A DNA stretch of 64,000 bases from Sipunculus nudus (lineage: Eukaryota; Annelida; Sipuncula; Golfingiida; Sipunculidae): NCBI GenBank assembly GCA_026874595.1, contig CM049313.1, forward strand, positions 59,477,159 through 59,541,158, in the 5' to 3' direction. Positions 24,229 to 35,700 of the stretch are shown here, one piece after another. Below the pieces are notes generated by a model. That model saw nothing but the letters and a program-made list of their open reading frames with translations, was not told where the DNA came from and did not search any database. The first letter of the stretch is position 1, and every line of letters begins with the position of its first letter. The position numbers were made by a program, and so were the translations under genes.

Positions 24229-24426
24229 GAAGCGGATCCAGGGGGGTCCAGGGGGTCCGGACCCCCCCCCCTTTTTTTTATCAGAAACAACGTTTTTTAG
24301 GGGCTTCAGACAAAATTTTGCCGCCTGGACCCCCCTTTTTCAGACCTGAGGACCTTTTTTTTAGGGTTTTCATTTGTCCTCCTGGGTTGGACCCCCCCTT
24401 TTCCCAAATCCTGGATCCGCCCCTGT
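24229..24426. mobile_element. MITE-like element with GGATCC inverted ends
   Basis: Ends GAAGCGGATCCAGG and CCTGGATCCGCCCC are inverted, and the element is flanked on both sides by CTGTCA. The interior is C/G-rich with several GGACCCCCC runs and no coding capacity. The paralogous position in block B (about 58790) has no such insert, giving an empty site. Confidence 0.72.
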
Positions 24427-26664
24427 CTGTCAATGCTCTAACGCTGTGAGTAATAATGTGAGCGTCAGAAACTATTTGTTATTACCTTTACTTTTGAAAA
24501 ATGTAAAAACTGATGTCACTAAAGTTTGCAAAGTAACCATGCATGGATTGATTGATAATGGCAGATGGCGAAAGATTGCGTGTCTTCATATTTTCTCACC
24601 ACCAACAAGCGATGACCTCCAAACTTGCGCACAGCAGCATTTTCTTTTGCGGGAATTGCTTACATGTCATGACTGAAACAGTGAGCCCAAAATCGCATAA
24701 ACACTTAAAATAAGGCAGGTAAATAGCTTGATTTAAGGTCTCCTGTCCAAATGATTTCTTTCATGGAACAACCGGTGTAAATGTTACTGTATTTGTAATC
24801 CTTAACGATATTTAAAAAAATTGAGAAGAAATTCTGCCATAAGCATGTATGTTTTTCTAAATATTTTCCTTTCGACTTTTAAGTTTTGAAGCGTTGAAAT
24901 TATAATATACAAGGCGACTTTCAATATGACAGCTTTCTTATTATCAGGCCACACACAATCTAAAAGGTTCTACGGAAACCCCGCTCCCTTTTTTCATTGT
25001 TTAAACGAACAAGCACCAAGTCCACATTTTTTATTGGTATCATACGTTTTTTAAGAAAAAAAAACATTTTTTTCCTGAAAGTATGCAAATATTTTTGTGA
25101 TGACGGGTCATTTTTCTAGAGAAAAATTGCCGTTTTATCGCTACTGGACATTTTTCTATTAAAAAGGAAAGTGTGAATGCTCCATAATTCTTACCATATA
25201 AGTCTGGGAAAAATAATTCTTTTGCTGGGGTCTGATTCATTTATATGTAGAGATAAATACCAGAGTATGTTTACAGCGAAACTCGTTAATAGTTTATTTA
25301 ACCACACGCACAGAGACAGTTATTTCTTGTTTTACTAATACAGGCCCACTCGAGTGCCACAGAAGAGGTAAATCTGTACTTACTAACAAAATATGATAAT
25401 ATAGAAAATATATACTGATAAGTAGCATCCAGGCAATAACACAAAAATATATACAAGCTGTAACACATTTATATTTAATTTCAAGCAACGTATTAGAAGA
25501 AGGCGCACAAATTAATCGTAATAACACTATGCTATAACTACACATGAAAAAGATTATACTGGAATAAGAAAAAAAGTGATATACAATCTCATTTTAAACA
25601 AAATTTGATATACGTAACTGACGCACTGCTAATTGACATTGAAATGTGCACTTACGCAGACAAAGCACATGATGATCGATAATAAAAGCGGTATTCTGTA
25701 ATACAAATTGAAACAAGGCAATGTCTGTAGACAACTAACGGTCAGCTGTTTGCTCATCTAAAAACTGTGAAAACACGACTCAGTAGGCTTTTACATAATG
25801 GTTGGTAAGACTAACTAGGGTCATGATACAAAACAATAGGGGGAATATACTGCAGCGCTCACGATCCGGTTGCATTGATATCGTGGTAAACATTCGATGA
25901 TCTTTACATTAGGCTACGAATGCTAATTTATCACAACAGAAGATGCATGTGAAGTCACACACCAACCCGAAAATCCGTCTCCACGGTAAAGAGTTATCTC
26001 TTTAAACGTGGACATGTTGGCCATCACCCGTGCGAGCCATGTTTGCATTCATGATGTCGGAAAATCCAATAAAAAACATTCAGAGGGATTTACCAATATG
26101 CTGCGTTAAACCAGACTTTTACTTTCTCATGCTAGGTGTTGTTACAATATATACTAAAAAAGATTATGATTGGTCTTGTTTATGTCTAGTGACAGCGTAT
26201 TTGAACGCCATGAGGCTTTGTTAAAAAAAGATGGAAATATCTAATCGCCTTAGTGTGTGGTCCTCGTTGAAGTATGTAAAGGCACTCTAGTACGCTGGTC
26301 GTAGACTCTAATGTTAGCGGGGCAGAATGGCGCTACTTTTCTAATAGATGCACCAAAGTATACATTCGACTGTAACAACAAACAATGTTGGTAACTGGTG
26401 TGTACACGAGTGGAGTTCGTTATGGATGAAGCTTTTTCTTCTGTTTTAATGTGTCGTGGACAAAATTAGCGGACAAGAGAACAATAATGTGATAGTTTAT
26501 GTGATTGAAAAGGGCCGGCTGCCTAAGGATTAAACTGCTGGGATACAAACGAGGCGGAGTTGGCTCAAAAAGAAAAACAAATTTACTTAAAACTGATTAA
26601 AACTTGGATGGGCATATCTCAATCACAAATATATACATTTTAATATCTGTATAAGAAAATGATC

Positions 26665-26707
26665 TTATTTGTTCTCTTCAGACTCAGGCTCGACTTTCTT
26701 CTGCTTC
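26665..26707 (-). CDS. Receptor last exon: short cytoplasmic tail
   Basis: 43 nt after a TTTGCAG acceptor. It completes Arg and adds KQKKVEPESEENK, then TAA. The block B copy (61793-61835) reads KQKTVEPESDENK with the same phase and stop, which is strong support that this tiny exon is real. Confidence 0.8.
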
Positions 26708-29700
26708 CTGCAAAGATTTGATATTTCTTGGTTCAGGTTTACCATTTAAATAATTATAATTATCACAGTCATACACGTACATATTTATACCTACAGTTGC
26801 GGAACAAAATCTGCAATTTTTGTTTTCTGGTAAATAATATCATTTAATCGAATTGAACCTTTGGCCCTTAGGTCCAGAAGTGAACCGTTGAAATAGTTAG
26901 CGTTATTCAGAAAAAAAATTGTACTGTATATTTGTGTAATCAAAGTTTAACAGAAACGACCGTCTCGCTATTAACGATTATCATGAAAAAAAGATAATTA
27001 ATATTAAGATGAGATAGTTTAATATAAGAAGACAATAGAAAAAAATTATTTGTTATCACAAAGGATAAAAGATGAGAATTTAAGGGAATTGATTTACAAA
27101 TTCATTAGGTAATAACAATTACAGGATGGAAGATGAGAATTTAATGGTACTGATTTTCAAATCCATTAGGTAAGTCGGCGTCCTTCTCTGTTTACCTGTA
27201 TTTGCTGTACATATGGTGACCAACTATCACTGCCATATCGGCAATTATAACCAGGATGCCGAGAAACAGGACGGGGATCGGCCATGTGGGTGGCGTACAT
27301 GCGACCTCGGCTGTCTGACGACTAAAACCACCGTTTACGGTTTTATCACAGGTGCTCGAACAATCGGGGCATTTTGTGTTGATGTTACAGGGAACTACTG
27401 GCTTCTCTGTATTTAACAAAGGTAATAAATCACATTTTATATGATTTTTTACTAAAAATTGCCTAATCTTAGCATATATTTGTTTATAGTACCATGTGTT
27501 AGAATATATTATTATCTACAGTTATTTCATGACCAATTGTAATATGCTTGTTCTGAAACAATATTTGTTGTACTTTCATATTTCAGAGTTTCCGAGACTG
27601 CGGCATGCAGAATAAGAACATGGTCGGTTACGATGTTCCTCTATGACATCATCACTTTAATTATGCGATGAATCTTGCTGTAGATCTTATTTTCAATTTA
27701 TAAAGTTTCCAAATTAAAAAATAAGTGCATATTATGTGATAGAAATGAATTTAAGCTAGTAATTGGTTGTGAATAGTCTGTTTCTAGTCTTATGATCCCA
27801 ATTAAATATACTATATCATTACCAGGTTTTTCTCCCTTTGACACAAATGTCCATTGATATCAGTATTGCATCGCGTTTCACCTTTGTTTTATGTTATTGC
27901 CTGTATCACATTTGTCTCCTATATAACCGTCCTGACAGCTGCTGCCAGGGCACGTGCCGTCTGTGACGTCACAGGTATGACTTTCGGAACACATAGCACA
28001 CTCACTGCCGCACGTAAATCCCCAAGTGGCGTTGGAGCAGGCTAGATAAAAAAGTATCACACTAGAAATAACTTCTAAATAATAACTAGAAATTCCAAAA
28101 AAATGCGTATAAAATGATGGATCTAGGGTAACCGAATTGGTAATTTTTTCATAGTATGGCAGATGTATTCCAAACGATATGCTGCAATGTTAGAATAGAG
28201 GATAGGCCTTATTTACTGATATGAAATTAAAGATATGCATAATAAATAAGTAATGCAAAAAATCAATATCAATGTTTATATTTTACAACATATTGACCCT
28301 AATTAGGAAAGTCAGGGTCATTAGTCACATGTTAAAACAACACTTTAACTCTCTGGGTCGCTTGTTTAGTGTAACTATCAAAATGAAGCTGCCAACCCAG
28401 GGCAGACGCAATGTCACTTGATTACAAGTTTCAGAAGAACTAGAAAGTTGCAAATGTAAATGTTTCTTTTTGTTATGAAATGTTACACCTCCAATTAGGC
28501 CGTCTGTCAATCTTCAGCTTTAGTGCCATAGCTACATAAGTGTGTGATAATTATTTTTAATTAAGTTAAAGAGGATAATCACCAAATTTCAATGGGCACC
28601 TACTGGTGGAACAGTCTGTAGTATAATCGGATACATCTACGATTATAAAACATTTTCTTCCAAGTTGCACTCAGAATATTCGCGAAAGCAAGCAAACAAA
28701 GGACTTCATGTACATATACATACGTCGGTGCTAGTACGTCTTCGATATGAAGACCTTCTTCAGATGCTACCCTAACCAAGTGAATATACATCTGTTCCTA
28801 TAATAGTTTACCAAGGCATATTTCACACGAAATATGTATGAATTAATGTGTTTGTACGGCACATCTAAATCCAGCATCATATGTTGATGAGCTTTAAGTT
28901 GGCTATTCATCCTATACAGGAGCATGTTTCCAACTAAGAGAGGTGATAGACGTTTACGTTTTCAGTACCAACCCTCACCTGTTGCACAGGCGGCGCCAGT
29001 GTAACCTTCCTGACAGAGTCCTCCATAACAAGTGCCATCCACGTGGTTACACGGGCTCAAACATCTGCCGCAATGCCCCGAACAGTTACGGCCCCAGAAA
29101 CCAGGAGGACACGCTAAAATAAACCATTAAGCATCAATTATTAGTTCCAATATTCGTATGGGAGAACGTCTCTTAGCTTGGTATGAATTTCATGCTTAGC
29201 TGATATTCCAATTATCCATAAGGGTTATATTTTGATATTTTGACACTACTCGTTAAATTAAGTTATAAGAGAGAAAAAGACGAACGGCCTCGATCTGAAA
29301 ATTCCTCGATAAGCACTTGGTAACAGTGGCTCATCATATCATGGATGTCGTCCATAGAACAAATTCTGAGTGATTCACCTAGCCAGCAGTTATCTATTGG
29401 AAGGGTATATGACCACTTTAGTGGGTTTACCAGCGGTATATTTGTTTTATGACTACTTTGAATCAAACGTGTTTTTTAAGTGTTTTACGTGTTTTCTGAG
29501 CTATATACATAACAAACATTAGACAATCTTACGAACTTTGCTTTATTAAACATTTATTTATATTACTGTAAGTCAGGCATGGTACAGCGCTTTATTCTGA
29601 CAACAGTATTATCATGATTTAGTTCTAACAAACATTTTTTATCTACAATAATATAAGCTAATTAAGCCCGATTCTAACAGATGTTATTAGTGTCTTTAAA

Positions 29701-32700
29701 ATTCTGACCAGCAGACGACAACTTAAATTGTTAACTTCTGATTTAAATATCAAATTTCCATAATCCAAATATATGAGTCAAATCTTATGTTAAAGATATT
29801 TTCGGATCTGTATTATCTTGCGGCCGATTGCCTTTGCTTACCCATGATCTGTCAAACGTTAGCTCAAATGTTTACCTTTGACCTCAGAGGAAATGAGAAA
29901 CAAGACTATTTTAATCATGCACAATTAACAAGAGAATGAGACTATTCTGTTAAACACACGGGGACTCACGACAGAAAACCCTTAAAATACATGACACAAT
30001 ATGCACATAGCCCGTCACAACCGTTATACATTTGTTTCGTATTAAATATCAAAGAACAAATTCCAGTAGTATAACAGGGGGGCCAGTGGCGAATACTGAA
30101 TACATTAAATCGTCTGAGCGGAAGACAGATATCGATTCCTGGTTCTGACTCTCTCACCTTGGTCGCACCTTTCTCCGATGTACCCATCCTGACACGTTCC
30201 ATTCAGACAAGCACCGGTAGTGACGTCACACGTAGTGTTGAGACATTTACCACATTTATTTTCACACCCAGGCCCCCACAGATTCCCAGGACAACCTGTG
30301 TGAGATTCGTCAAATGGATATTAACAAAAAGTGGAAGTATCCGTGATCATCCACGTTAGTTGACACTTAATTCACTTTGTGTTACGTATAAGCTTACGTT
30401 TGCATATTCAGGATTTACCAGCATTTCCAGAATATTACGTTTTTTAAACTGGAACATTAAATATACTTTTTTTCAGGTTGCACTTAAACAGTCCAAAATT
30501 CTGCAATAGTTTCGTTACGGGTAGAGACACCTTTTTAATATGAAACTGATATGATATTCAGTATTCTTTAAATGATGATTTCACAGAGGTAATCCAGTGT
30601 TCCAACTCTTCACTTGCGCTACACGTACCGCGGCTACAACCAATAGATCGATTGACTGCCTAGGATCATTAATTTTTTTACAGCTTGGTTTGTAGCATCT
30701 CTAGGGGTTCTTCATTCCTCATACTTACAGGCAACTATTAAATTTTAAGTATTAAAAGGTATTGGTCGGAGAAATATTTGTGTTCTGAGTGGACCACTCA
30801 AAAATATATGTGTTGATTGTGTGTGCAATATATAAAGCTCTTGAATTAAAACTGAAATTATATCCACGAAGTTGTATACGTTTTCTTAGATTGATAATGA
30901 TTATTCTCACCTATGTCACATCTTTCCCCAAAGTACCCAGCCTGACATCTGTCTCCGACACATGACCCGTCCTCAGGTTCACATGTGCCCGTTTCACAAT
31001 GCCCGCACCTACCACTGCAGTTTCTGCCATAGCTTCCAGCAGGACACGCTATCATATAATCACGTATATTAACAACCTATATATTGTAAATAAAACCTTA
31101 TTTTTTTCATTTTAAATCCATATACAACATGATCTATGTTGCACTTTTGTAATAAATTAAACAGGTAAACCATGGATTTGTCAATTGTAAAGGATTGACT
31201 CTGTCTTTAAATCTTGATTGTTTTCATATAACAAATTGAACGATTATTCATTTTGGACCGTCACAAATTGTGAAGTAAAAATTTCTGACGAACCGTCCTG
31301 ACACCTGAATCCAGTGTATCCTTTTTCACATTCGGAGCACCTGCCGTCCGTGACGTCACACGTGGCGGATAAACAATTTCCACAGACCTGAGCGCAGTTC
31401 ACGCCCCATCGATCCGCTCTACATTCTGGTTGTAAATAGAAACGGAAAATGTGGTGTGATACAGAGAGTGAGCAAAAAGCCTTTGGAAACTTGAATGCTT
31501 AATATTATTTATTTAAACCACGAGAATTTTTTTCCGGTTATATTCTATTTTTTTTTGTTTTTTTTTGCAAAATGAACTTTTAAAAGTATAAAATACTGGA
31601 ATATGCGTAGTTCAGTTTTCTTCGAAAATAATAAATTAGACCAAAAAATCAATATAATATAAATATTTTGATCAGTGACACATATTTTCATTTAGTGATC
31701 ATTATGTAATCTGTTACCTGTCAAGCACTTGGTCCCCGTGTAACCAGCCCGACACCCGCCATTACACGTGCCGTCTACAGCGTTACAGTGTCCGTCAAAA
31801 CACTCACCACATATGTTCAGACACCTGTCGCCCCACAAACCAGCCGGACAAGCTTTAATAAAAAATACACATAGAAGCTTGTATTTACATACTGTATTTT
31901 TAATTAACATAACATTATAGTTTTGGTACCTATAGATCCTTAGAAATATCAAATATCACCTGTATTACACAGTTGGCCGATGTACCCCGGCTGACATCCA
32001 CCTGTACACGTGCCATCTGACCTTTGACATGACCCCGCGCTGCAGCTTCCGCACAGACCGGTACAGTTGTGACCCCAAGTCCCCGTCGGACAAGCTACAG
32101 CGAAACAGGTTCATGTGAGGAATTTAAACTTCACATTTACCCCTGACATGTAAATACATACGCATTTCACCAGATAATACTGTCTGCAGTTTATGGTCAA
32201 AATCTGAAAGTCTAAAGTATCCGTGCTGCATAACATTTTCAGAATGTAAATTTCTAACCAGAAGTGAAGAATTTAAATAAATAACAAAAGGATTAAATTC
32301 CTTTACAACAAACCATATCAAAGTTGACATAGATTTACTCTGGGTGGTAAAACCGAGTATCATCATGGTTGTGATTATGTAAAGTCAAGCCAGATTCAAT
32401 CAGAAAGAGCCGATTTGCAGTTGTGTAAAGATAAATATCTGATTTGAACCAGATAATCCCAAGCAATTTATTTGCATTGAAAAATAATAAAGTTTAAATA
32501 TGACATCAAAATAAAACGGAATTATAATTAAAGTTCACCATAATTAAAAAAGCCGAAGGAGGATAAAGATAAAACATAAATGCAACCCTGCTGGTAAAAC
32601 AGCAGGGATTTTGTATAGGACTACAAGGAACTTCATCATTAGTATAAATTAGATTCGCAAGCAAATACTGTTTCTTCTCCAATGGAACCCCCCCCCCCCC

Positions 32701-35700
32701 CCCCCCCCCCCATATCCAGACTGGTCTACATAAATAAAATTTAACTTTAGACCAATTAGCGATAAGCAGACAAACCACGTGACCAACCATTTCGAGGCTA
32801 CTGCAAAAATGGAAAATCGACCTCTCTTGCTGAAACTGCCGAACTACCAACATTGTTTCATTACCTTGCTCTGATTTCTTCACGATTGAAACCGCAACGA
32901 CTGACCAGGACGCCAGATTGCCAGCAAAGTCGCCATAGACAGATTTCCCTTGGTCACAGGACACCGTAAGAAGCACCGGCTTGCCGGGCCTGGAACTACA
33001 GCTGATCGCGGTGAGCTTGTTTTGTTTTGCGGCCATTTTGACCGAGTCACGGCCTCGGGCCGCTTACAACCTATCTAACCCATAGCAATTTCCGATCATG
33101 TCTGACCAAAACCATTCAACTACCCACGTTCTTGTTTTGGGCCATTCGTTTGTTCGCCGTTTAGAATAATTCCTAAAAGGTAATAGTCACGCACCGCAGG
33201 GAAACTGCTCCCAATCGGAGCTAACATGGCCGCTCTCCCCCAATCTGGGCCTCGACCCTACCGAATTTACCGTTAAATTGCACGGAGTCGGCGGCATGAA
33301 AGTCTGCCACAACAATCAAATAAAATCCCTCCGAAGCAAATTCACTTTCTCTGTCGTGGACCAGTTCCATCCAGATATTATCTTTCTCGACATAGGATCG
33401 AACGACTTGTACAGTGTTAAAGTTGACCCCGTGAAATTGGCTAACCATGTTTACGCCATTGCCGACATGTTTACAGTTTCATATGGCGTGTCAAGAGTCA
33501 TCTTTGGCGCACAGCTTCCGCGTCAACATGCAGCCCTTCCTTCGCCTGCATATAATCAAAACATTGATGCCTTTAACAACAGATTACTTCAGCTGACTTT
33601 GAACAACCCTACGTGTTTTAAACTATGGCGTCATAAAGGTTTCTCTAAGCCTTCCTCCTGTGTTCTCACACGACGGGGTGCATCTGAACCAATTTGGTCT
33701 CAGGAAGTATGCTTACGGCATTAAGAATGCTGTTGTTATGGGTAAGCAATAATCTAGGAATTAAACCCCAAGCAGGTATGCTTCACCTGATTACTTGCTA
33801 ATACCGTACAGGATGACTATAATTATTTGACGGCAATTGCTACGGGTATGCAATAATTTTGGGAAGAAACGTCTCTTTTTGCATTGTACATCTGAATGTT
33901 AACCTATATCATACGCTTACCAGTTGACAGTAAATTAATAGGAATTTGATTTTGTATAATTATTTAATTTGTAGCAGCATATTAGGTGGTGTTAGGACAA
34001 CTCATAGCCAGAATTTGCTAGAGCCATACATATATCTGATTATCCAGCATATCTTGCTTTCCAATAAACCAGTATTATAACATATATATATATATATATA
34101 TTGTATGTGTGCATAAATATATATTATAGCTATCCATATATGCATATATAACTGCTGTAATTGTCAAAGATGTCTTGTACAGATAAGATCTTACCTTCCT
34201 TCTATTTGTATTATTAGCTATCACCCGTGCGCATGCTAATTTATTGTCTATTTGTATTCATTTTTTAATTATTTACTTGTTTATTTTTTTTCTCCCACCT
34301 ATTGTGTATACACCCAGGCATACACACGTATCCTGACATTCCTTTTATTTATTTTTCTAAGTTGTTCCCTGCGTATTGCCACTGTGCATACACCTTTAGA
34401 CAATATTTCATTTAATTCTTGGATAATCGTGGGTGTGTGTACACCTCTTTTTGCAATCTTTCTATTATTTTTCCCATTGTTATGGGGCATGTTCCCTGTG
34501 TATCGCAGCTGTGCGTACACCTCCTTTTGCAACTTTTTCATGTATTTTTACCATTGTATGGGGCATGGCCCCTGTTTATCGCGGCGGTGCATACGCCACT
34601 TTTTGCAACCTTTCATTTAATTTTACCTTTGTATGGGGTATGTCCCCTGTGTATCGCAACTGTGCGTACACCACTTTTTGCAACTTTTAATTTATTTTTA
34701 CCATTGTATGGGTCGTGTCCCCTGTGTATCGCGGCTGTGCGTACACCATTTGTTTGCAACTATTCATTTATTTTTACCACTGTATGGGGCATGTCCCCTG
34801 TGTATTGCGGCTGTGCGTACACCACTTTTTGCAACCTTTCATTTAATTTTACCCAACCAAAAATTCTTAACTGTATTTGCTTTCGCATCATCTCTCAATA
34901 TGTTATAATATACCGCAATATGCAATATAAACTACTATTTTGTAATATTGATGTATGCCATGGACTCTTTGCATATCATATAACCAAGGACTCAATACAT
35001 TTCAATTTTTACTTTCCGTATTATTTTGTGTAAATCTTTAGGCAATTTTTAGGGTATCCCACACTCGGAATGTGACCGGTGTGGGAATTTCTACGGGTAT
35101 GTCATGCTAGTCTTGCACCCAGTTTAATCTTTAGTTTGCATCCAACATTCGGAAAGTGACCGGTGTTGGATCTTAGTAAATTGCAATACACAAACCAGCA
35201 CTCGGAATGTGACCGGTGGTGGCAATGGTTAACGTCCCACACTCGGGATGTGACCGGTGTGGGACTTACGTAGGTATTATGTATAAGTATATTCTATTAT
35301 TTTGTTTTCACGTCCGTTGTCTTTCTCATGTCTTAATATCTCCAGAACCAGCACTCGGAATGTGACCGGTGCCGGTAACTCATATCGTGGCCCACACTCG
35401 GGATGTGACCGGTGTGGGTTATTTGATACTTTGTGATACTAGTTTATTTTCGTCATAATAAAATGACATTTTATCATCTTTCAGTTGTCTGTTGTTCCTG
35501 GTAGTGCCTAGCACAAATAAATATTTGTTCTTTAGTCATAATACTGATGTATATATTATTGAAGCATTCTATTTCGCATTCCATGGGTAATTTGTAAATT
35601 TTATCTATGGATTGAGAAATAATGTCCCCTTCCCAGTTAGGTATATCTTTCAAAACACACCAAGCTGTTTACTTCACCTTCTCCAGATACATGGGTATCG

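Larger units (their letters stand above)
23140..29113. repeat. Tandem segmental duplication, block A (as far as it can be compared)
   Basis: Aligns by eye with 57612-63826 in the same order: 23140/57612 (CGGAAATC...GGGAGCTCCTGCAA), 23281/58530 microsatellite, 24550/58880 (AGATTGCGTGTCTTCATATT), 25350/60215 (ACTCGAGTGCCACAGAAGA), 26665/61793 last exon, 27196/62258 TM exon, 27901/62938 and 28979/63692 EGF exons. It covers the receptor gene's 3' exons and about 3.5 kb of 3' flank. Confidence 0.85.

Noticed and set aside
34252-35033. Long plus-strand frames over the 75-bp array as a repeat-protein gene
   Set aside because: Unit lengths alternate 75 and 76, so no frame is kept across units; no start, splice or signal features support a gene.
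35057-35418. Hairpin array as a CRISPR array or hammerhead ribozymes
   Set aside because: Spacing is irregular, the units are variable palindromes in animal DNA, and no hammerhead core (CUGAUGA...GAAA) is present.
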